Source: JBBWZH01 sp035544115
GTDB taxonomy: Bacteria; Actinomycetota; Actinomycetes; Mycobacteriales; CADCTP01
Length of the DNA: 64,000 nt
Assembly: GCA_963714145.1 (NCBI GenBank)
Contig: OY970235.1
Span: forward strand, 3,844,001 to 3,908,000
Direction of reading: 5' to 3'
A model generated the notes under the pieces. It worked only from the letters and a program-made list of their open reading frames with translations. It did no database searches and was not told the DNA's origin. Shown here in pieces: positions 1 to 7,893 of the stretch. The position numbers were made by a program, and so were the translations under genes. Within the stretch, counting starts at the first letter, position 1, and every line of letters begins with the position of its first letter.

Positions 1-3000
1 CGGCTGCCGGACGCGCTGCGGCTGGTGGCCACCCGGGGCCGGCTGATGCAGTCGATGCCGCCGGGCGCGATGCTGGCGGTGCCGCGGGACGAGGCCGAGA
101 TCGCCGGCACGCTGCCGGCCGGCCTGGCGCTGGCCACCGTGAACGGGCCCGGCACCTGTGTGGTGGCCGGCCCGGCCGAGCTGGTGCAGGAGTTCGCCGA
201 CCGGCTGCGCGCCGGCGGCATCCGCGGCAAGACCCTGCGCACCTCGCACGCCTTCCACTCGCCGATGATGGAGCCGGTGCTGGCCGAGTTCGCCGCGGCG
301 GTCGCCGGCACCGAGCGGCGGGCGCCCGCGCTGCCGTTCCTGTCCAACGTCACCGGCGACTGGATCACCGATCAGGACGCGACCGATCCGGACTACTGGG
401 CCCGGCACCTGCGCTCGACCGTCCGGTTCGGCGACTGCCTCGGCCGGCTGCTCGCGGACGGCCCGTGGGCGCTGCTGGAGTGCGGGCCCGGCCGGCAGCT
501 CACCGGCCTGGCCCGGCTGCAGGCGCCGAAGGACGGGCTGCCGCCGCTGCCGAGCCTGCCCGGCCCGGGCGAGCGCACCGGCGACCTGGCCGCGCTGCTG
601 ACCGCCGCCGGCCGGCTCTGGACAGTCGGCGTGCCGGTAGCCGCCGAGGCGGTCGGCGGCACCGGCTGGCGGGTACCGCTGCCGGCCTACCCGTACGAGC
701 GGGCCCGGCACTGGGTGGATCCGGACCCGGCCGCCGGCGCCGGGCCGGTGGCCGAGCCGGCCCCGACCGGCCCGCGGCCGGTCGAGGGCTGGTTCACCGT
801 GCCGGTCTGGCACCAGGCCGGCCCGCTGGTCGCGGCGCAGCCGCCGGGGCGCTGCCTCGCGTTCACCACCGACGGGGTGTCGGCGCTGGTCGCCGGCTCG
901 TTGCGGGCGGCCGGGGCCGAGGTGGTGGAGGTGCGGCCGGGCGACGCCTACGGGCGCGACGCCGACGGCCGGTACCTGGTGCGGCCGGCGGCCCGCGCGG
1001 ACTACGAGGCGCTGCTGGCCGACCTCGCCGCGGCCGGCGGCGTACCGGCCCGGATCGTGCACGCCTGGACCACCGCCCCGGCCGGGGCCGCCACCGCCGT
1101 CGGGAACGGGGACGCCGCCGGAGACGGGGACGCCGCCGGGCCCGCCGCCGTCGGGGACGGGGACGCTGCCGGGAACGGGGGCGCCGTCGGGGCCGGGGAC
1201 GCGGCCGGCGCCACCTGGGCCGCGCAGGACGCGGGCTTCTTCAGCCTGCTCTGGCTCACCCAGGCGCTGACCGCCGCCGGCCTGGCCGACCCGACCCGGC
1301 TGGACGTGCTGACCCGGGGCACCCAGGACGTCCGCGGCGACGACCTGACCCGACCGGAGCACGCCACCGTCGCCGGCATCGCCAGGGTGCTGCCGCTGGA
1401 GGTGCCGGCGCTGGCGGTCCGGGTGATCGACCTGGACCCGGCCGCGCCGGACCCCGCCGCGGCGGCCGCCGCGGTCACCGAGCTGACCCGGGCCGGCGGC
1501 GCGGAGCTGGTGGCGCTGCGGTCCGGCCGCCGCTGGACCCCGGACCACGAGCAGGTCGCCGTGCCGGCGCCCCCGGCCGATCCGGCCGACGGCACTCTGG
1601 CCGACGGCACGCCGACCGACGGGCCGCAGGACGGCGGACCGGCCGCCAGCGGACCGGGAGCCAGCGGGACGCGGGCCGACGGGCTGCGGGCCGACGGGCT
1701 GCGGGACGGCGGCGTCTACCTGATCACCGGCGGCCTGGGCGGCATCGGCGCCACCATCGCCGAAGACCTGGCCGGGCGGGTGCGGGCCAGGCTCGTCCTG
1801 ATCGGCCGGTCCGCGCTGCCGCCCGAGGCCGACTGGGACGAGCCGGCCGGCCAGGACGAGCGGGTGCGCCGGGCCATCGCCACGGTCCGGCGGATCGAGC
1901 GGGCCGGCGGCGAGGTGCTGGTGCTGCGCGCCGACGTGACCGACGAGGCGGCGCTGCGCCGGGTGCGGGAGCAGGCGCTGGCCCGGTTCGGCCGGCTCGA
2001 CTGCATCGTGCACGCCGCCGGGACGCCCGGCGGCGGCATGGCCGAGGTGAAGGAGCGCGCGGCGGCCGAGGCCGTGCTCGCGCCCAAGCTCACCGGCACG
2101 CTCGCCCTGCGCGCGGTGTTCGGCGACCTGCCGCTGGACCAGGTGGTGCTCTGCTCGTCGGTCACCGGCTCGGTCGGCGGCTTCGGCCAGGTCGACTACT
2201 GCGCGGCGAACGCCTTCCTGGACGCGCACGCCCGCAGCGCCCACGGCTGGCCGGCCCGGGTGGTGTCGCTCGGCTGGGGCGGCTGGGCCGAGGTGGGGAT
2301 GGCCGCGGCCGGCACGGCGCCGGCGGCGTTCCGGGCGCTCGAACGGGCCGAGTCGGCCGGCGCCGACCATCCGGTCGATCACCCGGTGCTGTCCAGCCGG
2401 CAGGAGACCGGCAGCGGCCTGCCCGCCTACCGGGGCACGGTCTCGGCGGCGACGCACTGGCTGCTGGACGAGCACCGCATCGCCGGCACCCCGGTGGTGC
2501 CCGGCACCGGCCACCTGGAGGTGCTGCGGGCCGCGGTCGCGGCGACCCTGCCGCCCGTGCCGGGCCGGGTGCTGGAGCTGCGCGACGTGCTGTTCCTGCA
2601 GCCGATGTCGGTGCCGGACGGCGGCTCCGCCGAGATCCGGGTGCAGCCCCGGCCGGCCGGCGGCGACGGGCTGGTGGTGGAGCTGACCAGCACGGCCGGC
2701 GGGGTCACCAGCACGCACGCCCGGGCCGGCGCGGACCTGGTCGACGCCGGGCCGCCGGCACCGTTCGACCTGGCCGCGGTCCGGGCCCGCACCCGGCCGG
2801 TCGACAGCGCCGCCGGGTTCGGCCGCGGCGGCCGGGTCAGCATGCTCACCTTCGGCCCGCGCTGGGCCGGCCTGCGCGAGGCGTACGCCGGCGACGGCGA
2901 GGAGCTGGCGCTGATCCAGGCGCCGGACGAGGTCGCCGCCGAGCTGGACCGGTGGTGGCTGCACCCGGCCCTGCTGGACGTCGCCACCTCCTTCGGCCGC

Positions 3001-3789
3001 GGTCGCGGCACCGGCAGCTACCTCCCGTTCGGCTACGGGCGGCTGCTGGTGCGGGCGCCGCTGCCGGCGCACTTCTGGAGCCACCTGCGCTACCGCGACG
3101 GCGGCGAGGAAGCGATCTCGGCCGACCTCACGCTGGTGGACGAGGCCGGCCGGGTGCTGGTCGAGGTGGAGGACTTCGTGCTGCGCCGGGTCGACGCGGC
3201 CGCGGTCGGCGGTTCGGTCGGAGCCGCGGCGGAGCCGGCCGCGCAGCCGGCGGCCGCGCAGTTGGCGGGCGGGTCGGGGCGGCCGGGTGAGCCGGCCGGT
3301 CCCGGTGACATCAGCCCGGCCGACGGCGCGGACGCGTTCCGCCGGATGCTGGCCACCGACCTCGGCCCGCACGTGCTCGTCACCGCCCGGTCGCTGGCGG
3401 AGATCGTCAGCGGGGTCCGCCGGCTCACCGCGCACACGGTCGAGGAGGGGCTGCCCGCGCCCCGGGTCGGGGCCGGCGCGGCGGCCGGATCAGCCGGCGT
3501 CCCGCAGACCGAGCTGGAGGCCACGATCGCCCGGATCTGGGCCGAGGTGCTCGGCTTCGACCGGGTCGACGTCGACGACAGCTTCTTCGACCTCGGCGGC
3601 AACTCGCTGGTGGCCGTGCAGCTCATCGCCCAGATCCGCAAGGCGGTCGGGGTGCGGCTGTCGATGCGGGCGCTGTTCGACACGCCGACCGTGGGCAGCA
3701 TGGCCAAGCAGATCGAGCAGCTCCGGGCGGACGGCGCGGTCGAGGCCGCCGCGCCGCAGATCCCGCGGCTCACCCGACAGAAGGGCTAG
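1..3789 (+). CDS. Type I polyketide synthase, C-terminal part (AT-KR-DH-ACP), 5' truncated by window edge
   Basis: The reading frame is open from base 1, so the start lies off the left edge and 1262 residues are visible. The C-terminal half of an acyltransferase comes first; its HAFH motif (residues 83-86) is the malonyl-CoA type, and a typical post-AT linker follows. A ketoreductase (about 560-780) has the GGLGGIG cofactor loop, a catalytic SS pair and YCAAN. A dehydratase (about 800-1075) has HxxxGxxxxP (HRIAGTPVVP) and HPALLD, but the usual Q/H four residues after that Asp is Ser. A carrier protein ends the chain (GGNSL, Ser about 1202). KR before DH is the order of enediyne/PUFA-type and some iterative synthases, not of ordinary modular PKS. 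Two low-complexity linkers (about 360-405 and 525-570) are tandem-repeat derived. The MbtH gene follows after 3 bp, so an NRPS partner probably lies upstream. Confidence 0.95.
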   Translation, partial: RLPDALRLVATRGRLMQSMPPGAMLAVPRDEAEIAGTLPAGLALATVNGPGTCVVAGPAELVQEFADRLRAGGIRGKTLRTSHAFHSPMMEPVLAEFAAAVAGTERRAPALPFLSNVTGDWITDQDATDPDYWARHLRSTVRFGDCLGRLLADGPWALLECGPGRQLTGLARLQAPKDGLPPLPSLPGPGERTGDLAALLTAAGRLWTVGVPVAAEAVGGTGWRVPLPAYPYERARHWVDPDPAAGAGPVAEPAPTGPRPVEGWFTVPVWHQAGPLVAAQPPGRCLAFTTDGVSALVAGSLRAAGAEVVEVRPGDAYGRDADGRYLVRPAARADYEALLADLAAAGGVPARIVHAWTTAPAGAATAVGNGDAAGDGDAAGPAAVGDGDAAGNGGAVGAGDAAGATWAAQDAGFFSLLWLTQALTAAGLADPTRLDVLTRGTQDVRGDDLTRPEHATVAGIARVLPLEVPALAVRVIDLDPAAPDPAAAAAAVTELTRAGGAELVALRSGRRWTPDHEQVAVPAPPADPADGTLADGTPTDGPQDGGPAASGPGASGTRADGLRADGLRDGGVYLITGGLGGIGATIAEDLAGRVRARLVLIGRSALPPEADWDEPAGQDERVRRAIATVRRIERAGGEVLVLRADVTDEAALRRVREQALARFGRLDCIVHAAGTPGGGMAEVKERAAAEAVLAPKLTGTLALRAVFGDLPLDQVVLCSSVTGSVGGFGQVDYCAANAFLDAHARSAHGWPARVVSLGWGGWAEVGMAAAGTAPAAFRALERAESAGADHPVDHPVLSSRQETGSGLPAYRGTVSAATHWLLDEHRIAGTPVVPGTGHLEVLRAAVAATLPPVPGRVLELRDVLFLQPMSVPDGGSAEIRVQPRPAGGDGLVVELTSTAGGVTSTHARAGADLVDAGPPAPFDLAAVRARTRPVDSAAGFGRGGRVSMLTFGPRWAGLREAYAGDGEELALIQAPDEVAAELDRWWLHPALLDVATSFGRGRGTGSYLPFGYGRLLVRAPLPAHFWSHLRYRDGGEEAISADLTLVDEAGRVLVEVEDFVLRRVDAAAVGGSVGAAAEPAAQPAAAQLAGGSGRPGEPAGPGDISPADGADAFRRMLATDLGPHVLVTARSLAEIVSGVRRLTAHTVEEGLPAPRVGAGAAAGSAGVPQTELEATIARIWAEVLGFDRVDVDDSFFDLGGNSLVAVQLIAQIRKAVGVRLSMRALFDTPTVGSMAKQIEQLRADGAVEAAAPQIPRLTRQKG

Positions 3790-3792
3790 GGC

Positions 3793-3996
3793 ATGGACGA
3801 GGAACCCACCGACGAGCGCTACGCGGTAGTGATCAACGACGAGGAGCAGTACTCGATCTGGGCCGCCGACCGGGAGATCCCGGCCGGCTGGCGGGCCACC
3901 GGTTTCGCCGGTTCGAAGCCGGACTGCCTCGCCCACATCGATACCGTCTGGACCGACATGCGCCCGCGCACCCTGCGCGAATCCATGGACACCTGA
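3793..3996 (+). CDS. mbtH: MbtH-like protein 1
   Basis: This 67-residue protein has the MbtH signature: NDEEQYSIW, then IPAGW, then CLAHIDTVWTDMRP and LRES. MbtH proteins bind NRPS adenylation domains and are often needed for their folding and activity. It starts 3 bp after the PKS stop and is surely co-transcribed with it. The proline that normally follows the SxW tryptophan is Ala here (SIWAADREIP), unlike the second MbtH protein at 25.8 kb, which keeps SLWP. The two copies are clearly diverged and may serve different A domains. This copy implies NRPS genes to the left of the window. Confidence 0.95.
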   Translation: MDEEPTDERYAVVINDEEQYSIWAADREIPAGWRATGFAGSKPDCLAHIDTVWTDMRPRTLRESMDT

Positions 3997-4478
3997 CCGC
4001 GCCACCCGATCGGGGCCGGCGGCGCAACTGCCGACCGGGCCGCTGGTTCCGGCCGGGCCTGGGCGCATTGCCATTGGCCGCATTGTGGGCAGTGCCGGAA
4101 ATTCGGCAGCATGGCCTCGACGGCCTTTGCGTAGTGCCGGTTCTTCGCTCCGCCGGACGGGCCGGAACAGCTTCCGCCGCCGTACGAGTCCGCCGGGCTG
4201 CCCGAATGGACGGGCGGGCCCCGGCGCGGCCCGGAATACGGCCAGCGACAATGCCATTGCCGGCCGTATCAACCGGGCCGGCCGAGCCGATCCAATTCCC
4301 CGGAGCGGCGCCGGCGCCGCGCCGGCCGGGGCCGCGGCGACCGGGCCGGACCGCCCGGCGGCAACCTGCCGGCAACCCGCCGGCAACCTGCGCCGGCACG
4401 CCGTCCGGCCGGCACGCAGCCGGTCGGCCGGGAAGCTGGCATCATCGACCGAGATGAAGCCTTCCGCCCCGGCCCGCC
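3997..4478. other. Gene-poor spacer downstream of the PKS/MbtH operon
   Basis: I find no convincing coding region here. The stretch is locally less GC-skewed than its neighbours, and several open frames cross it without start, RBS or codon pattern support. It holds an 11-bp triple repeat (listed separately) and a single GCAACTGCCG word at about 4024, the same word that occurs in the promoter arrays near 13.47 and 25.70 kb, but without the repeated spacing seen there. No clear terminator hairpin stands out. Confidence 0.5.
4359..4391. repeat. Three tandem 11-bp repeats (CGGCAACCYGC)
   Basis: Three consecutive copies of CGGCAACCTGC / CGGCAACCCGC / CGGCAACCTGC. They lie about 90 bp before the small Cys/His ORF, so they may be part of its upstream region or only a slippage product. 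Confidence 0.8.
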
Positions 4479-4634
4479 ATGCGGTCACCGTCACCCAAGC
4501 TGCCCGTCGTGCGCTGCCAGATCTGCCGGCGCACCGTGGCCCACCAGCCCGGCAAGGCCAGCGCCGTGCTCACCGAGCACTACCGCCGGGCCCACGCCGA
4601 CGCCCTCACCACCTCCGCCGACCGCGAGGCCTGA
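4479..4634 (+). CDS. Small putative zinc-finger protein (51 aa)
   Basis: A 51-residue ORF starting at ATG and ending TGA. It holds CQIC near residue 13 and HYRRAH near residue 34, giving a CxxC-x(n)-HxxxxH pattern that could bind one zinc. Third-position GC is high and the composition is protein-like. No good Shine-Dalgarno is visible. The ORF ends 14 bp before the convergent PAP2 gene stops. I do not recognise a named family; a short actinobacterial DNA- or RNA-binding zinc protein is an inference. The chief alternative is a chance ORF. Confidence 0.45.
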   Translation: MRSPSPKLPVVRCQICRRTVAHQPGKASAVLTEHYRRAHADALTTSADREA

Positions 4635-4648
4635 CCTGGCGGCCCGCG

Positions 4649-5401
4649 CTACCGGGAAGCGACCAGCGCGGGGCGTTCGACCAGGAACAGGCAGGCCCAG
4701 TAGCAGCTGAGGCCGACGAAGATCCCGGCGTACACGTCGATCAGGTAGTGCTGGCGCAGTGCGACGGTGGCCGGGTAGACCAGCAGCAGCCACGGGATCA
4801 GCACCGCGGCGGTGCGGCGCAGCGTCGCCCGGGACCGCCACAACGCGATGATCGCGATCGTGGTCCAGGCGGTGTGGCCGGACGGGAACCCGTTGAACGG
4901 CTGGTCGCCGGACCGGACCAGGTCGACCAGCCAGTCGAAGCGGCTGGCCGCCTCGGGCTCCCGCAGCACCGTCGTCGGGAACAGGAAGTAGGCCAGGTCC
5001 AACACGAGTTGGCTGGTGATGAGCGCGGTTCCATAGGTGAAGAACTGCCGGAGCCGGCCGATCCGCAGCAGCGCCAGCGGAATGGCGACCGGCACGAGTA
5101 CCAGGAAACTCAGGTACGGAATGACGAGCGCCGGAATATACGGGATCTTGGCGTCCAGCCAGCTCTTCAGCACGAACGCATGGAAATCTGTCGACGCCCC
5201 GCCCGGCCCGACCAGCGCACCGGTCCGCGGATCCCAGGCGTAGAACGCCGGCCAGCGCGCCGCCGGCGGCGGGCCGTTCAGCAGGTAGTAGCTGGCCGAG
5301 ACCGCCAGCACCCCCAATCCGGTGAGCGCGACCAGCAGCCATTGCCGCCGATCCAGCCGCGCCGGCCGGACGTCGACCGGGCTGTCGGTGCCCGCCTGCA
5401 A
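4649..5401 (-). CDS. PAP2-superfamily integral membrane phosphatase
   Basis: This 250-residue multi-pass membrane protein has the PAP2 catalytic signature: FPSGHT within GFPSGHTAWTT, and RQHYLIDVYAG carrying the second histidine and the aspartate. The classical KxxxxxxRP first motif is not obvious, which is more like the AUR1/inositol-phosphotransferase branch than undecaprenyl-diphosphate phosphatases. Family members act on phosphate esters of lipids at the membrane. The start is a TTG (revcomp of 5399-5401) with a strong GGAGGT five bases upstream; no ATG lies nearby. It is a single-gene unit, divergent from the NACHT gene, with no visible link to the NRPS pathway. Confidence 0.88.
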   Translation of the reverse strand: MQAGTDSPVDVRPARLDRRQWLLVALTGLGVLAVSASYYLLNGPPPAARWPAFYAWDPRTGALVGPGGASTDFHAFVLKSWLDAKIPYIPALVIPYLSFLVLVPVAIPLALLRIGRLRQFFTYGTALITSQLVLDLAYFLFPTTVLREPEAASRFDWLVDLVRSGDQPFNGFPSGHTAWTTIAIIALWRSRATLRRTAAVLIPWLLLVYPATVALRQHYLIDVYAGIFVGLSCYWACLFLVERPALVASR

Positions 5402-5597
5402 TCCGCACCTCCGCTGGAATCCGTCCGGCGACCTTCCGGCCCGCGCGCCGGGTCACCGGGCGCCTCACGGTACGGCAGCCGGCCCGCCGGCCCGGCCGCT
5501 TCCCGGGCCGACGCGCGGCCCGTTCCGCGCAGCCGTCCCGGGCCCGCCGGGTCGGGCGGAAAAGCCGGCGGGGCAATGCCCGACTCAGCTACTCTGT
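5402..5597. promoter_or_regulatory. Divergent intergenic region, PAP2 / NACHT
   Basis: About 200 bp between two divergent genes, so both promoters should be here. I cannot place -35/-10 boxes with confidence. The strongest structure is the palindrome that follows immediately and abuts the NACHT start. Confidence 0.4.
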
Positions 5598-5627
5598 GGC
5601 ACTACGCCGCCGCGGCGGCGTAGTGCC
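5598..5627. promoter_or_regulatory. 30-bp perfect palindrome just upstream of the NACHT start
   Basis: The left arm reads GGCACTACGCCGCCG and the right arm is its exact reverse complement (CGGCGGCGTAGTGCC), with no spacer. It ends 7 bp before the ATG at 5635, where a ribosome-binding site would sit, and no Shine-Dalgarno is visible. It could be an operator for a dimeric repressor or an mRNA hairpin that limits translation of the NACHT gene. Confidence 0.75.
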
Positions 5628-5634
5628 CAGTGGC

Positions 5635-7893
5635 ATGATTCACCGCTTCGTGCGAGCGCCGGTTAATTGGGAGCAGGGAATTAAGCAGCGGCCCGGTCCG
5701 GGAGTTCGCCAGTACCTGCTCGGCGGCCTGGCCGCGTTCCTTTGTGTCGCCCTGGTCTATCTCATCAGGCGATATCCGAACAGCTCGATCGCGGCATACC
5801 TGGGCGCCGTGGCGGTGGTGCTCGGGGTGATCAGTGCCGTCCCCCCGGTGATCGCGCTGCTGCGGCGGCCGGGCTCCGATCCGGGTGCGCCGGCCCGGTC
5901 CGCCCGGCCGGCCCAGGACGAGCTGGCCGACCGGATCGCCACCGCGGTGCGGCATCAGCACCGCCGGGACACCGACGTGAGCGGCACCTACCAGCAGGAG
6001 CGCTACCTGCGGCTGCGCTGGGTCAACGACCCCGGCCCGGACGGCACCGACGACCCCGGCACGGCACTGCGGGCGGTCGGCCCGCACGACAGCCCGCTGG
6101 CCGTCCTGGACGCCTACCGGAAGGTCCGCGGCCGGTGGGTGATCCTGGGCCGGCAGGGTGCCGGCAAGACCACGCTGATGCTGCGGCTGCAGAGCGCGTT
6201 GCTGTCCCCCGAGCGGATCCGCTCCGGGGTCGACATCCCGGTCGTCTTCCCGCTCGCCACCTGGAACCCGCAGGTCCCGTTCCACGACTGGCTGGCGCGG
6301 CAGATCGCGGACCGCTACCCGGCGCTGGCCCGCTCGGTGCGGGACGCCGACCTGGTGAACCTCGTGCTCGACCGGATCCTGCCGATCCTCGACGGCTTCG
6401 ACGAGATCCCGCCGGGCAATCGCGACCTGGCCGTCAAGGCGCTCAACCGGCTGCCGCCCGAGCAGGGGTTCGTTCTCACCAGCCGGGTCGAGGAGTACCG
6501 GGCCCACGCCCGCGGCACCCACCGGGTGACGCTGAACCGGGCGATCGTCAGCACGATCGCCGACCTGAGCGTCGACGACGTCGCCGAGTACCTGGCCGGG
6601 TCCACGACGACTCCGGTCGAGGAGTGGCGCGTCGCGGCCACCGGCACCGGCGCGGACGACCCGGTCCGGGACCTGCTGACCACCCCGGTCGCCATCTGGC
6701 CGATCGGTGAGCTGGGCGACATCTCCCCGGCGGACCTGCGGGGCATGGGCGACACCAGCGCGGAGATCGCCGCCGGGCTGTTCCGGGAGCTGATCGCCGA
6801 GCGCTTCGCGGCCCGGTCCCGGTACCGGGGCAGCGCGCCGGGCGGCCGGGCCTGGCCCCCGGAGTCGGCCCGGGCCTGGCTCGCCACCCTGGCCCGGTAC
6901 GTCTCGGACCGGGTGGAGCGGTCCCGCCTGGCCCACCCGCCGTCGGACCGGGATCCGCAGGACATCGCCTGGTGGGAACTCGCCGACGAGCTGCGCCCCG
7001 CGCTGCCCTGGCTGGGCCGGCTGGCCAGCGGCCTGGTGCCGGGCACGGCGTTCGCGCTCGGCCTGACCCTGGTGCTCGACTCGGTCATCGGATCGCCGTG
7101 GAGCGTCGTGGTGGCGGCCGGCACCGCCGCCACGTTCGGCGTGTCGATCGCGCTGCTCGGCGGCCGCACCGGCACGGTGCCGCCGACGACCGTCGAGCTG
7201 GGCTCACTGCGGGCCGGCGTCGGGGCGGTCGCCGCCGTCTTCGTCGCGGTGATCGCGGTGGCCGTCTCGCTCATCATCGACGGTCGGATCACCAACTTCA
7301 CGGTGGTCGGCATCCTGCTCGGCGCCGTCGTCGGCATGCCCTACGCGCTGGTGAACGAGATGGACATCGCGCACGCGCAGAGCCCGACCATCGTGTACGA
7401 ACGGGACCGCCGCTTCGTCTGGGTCTACGCCCTCGTCTACGGGTTGCCCTGTACGGCGTTCGGGCTGCGCGCCGCGCAGGCGGCCGGGCGCAGCTGGGTC
7501 TGGGGGCTGGTCTTCGGGCTCGCCGCGGCCGCCGCGGGCGGGCTGTTCAACGGCATCCCGTGGTTGGTGGTGAACGCGCTGGCCGGCCGCGGGAAGACGG
7601 CGCGGACGGTCGGAACGGTGGCCTGGGCGCGCTTCCAGATCGCCCGGCTGGTCTGGAGCGGCTCCGAGCCGCGGCTGCCCTGGCGGCTGCTGCCGTTCCT
7701 GGACGAGTGCGTGGCGGCCGGCCTGATGCGCCAGCTCGGGCCGGTCTACCAGTTCCGGCACCAGATCGTCTGGCGCGCCCTGGTCGGGCGCCGGCCGGCC
7801 GACCCGGTCACCCCGGCCGCCCCGCCGCGGCCCCGTCCCGGCACCGCGCCGACCCGACCGCCGGTCGAGACCACTCGACCGCAGGACGGCTAG
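5635..7893 (+). CDS. NACHT-domain NTPase with C-terminal membrane segments
   Basis: 752 residues from the ATG at 5635; an in-frame GTG and further codons exist upstream, but they would put the palindrome inside the gene. The N-terminus has two hydrophobic segments (about 23-65). The NACHT core follows: Walker A GRQGAGKTTLMLRL (about 170), Walker B PILDGFDE (about 252), then an SRVEEYR sensor-like motif. From about residue 460 there are five or so hydrophobic stretches, and a short Pro-rich tail ends the protein. NACHT proteins are STAND NTPases; in bacteria some act in anti-phage defence and others are regulatory or of unknown role. No effector domain is recognisable, so the membrane part may be the effector or only an anchor. 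The stop overlaps the convergent Het-C-like gene by 4 bp. Confidence 0.88.
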   Translation: MIHRFVRAPVNWEQGIKQRPGPGVRQYLLGGLAAFLCVALVYLIRRYPNSSIAAYLGAVAVVLGVISAVPPVIALLRRPGSDPGAPARSARPAQDELADRIATAVRHQHRRDTDVSGTYQQERYLRLRWVNDPGPDGTDDPGTALRAVGPHDSPLAVLDAYRKVRGRWVILGRQGAGKTTLMLRLQSALLSPERIRSGVDIPVVFPLATWNPQVPFHDWLARQIADRYPALARSVRDADLVNLVLDRILPILDGFDEIPPGNRDLAVKALNRLPPEQGFVLTSRVEEYRAHARGTHRVTLNRAIVSTIADLSVDDVAEYLAGSTTTPVEEWRVAATGTGADDPVRDLLTTPVAIWPIGELGDISPADLRGMGDTSAEIAAGLFRELIAERFAARSRYRGSAPGGRAWPPESARAWLATLARYVSDRVERSRLAHPPSDRDPQDIAWWELADELRPALPWLGRLASGLVPGTAFALGLTLVLDSVIGSPWSVVVAAGTAATFGVSIALLGGRTGTVPPTTVELGSLRAGVGAVAAVFVAVIAVAVSLIIDGRITNFTVVGILLGAVVGMPYALVNEMDIAHAQSPTIVYERDRRFVWVYALVYGLPCTAFGLRAAQAAGRSWVWGLVFGLAAAAAGGLFNGIPWLVVNALAGRGKTARTVGTVAWARFQIARLVWSGSEPRLPWRLLPFLDECVAAGLMRQLGPVYQFRHQIVWRALVGRRPADPVTPAAPPRPRPGTAPTRPPVETTRPQDG

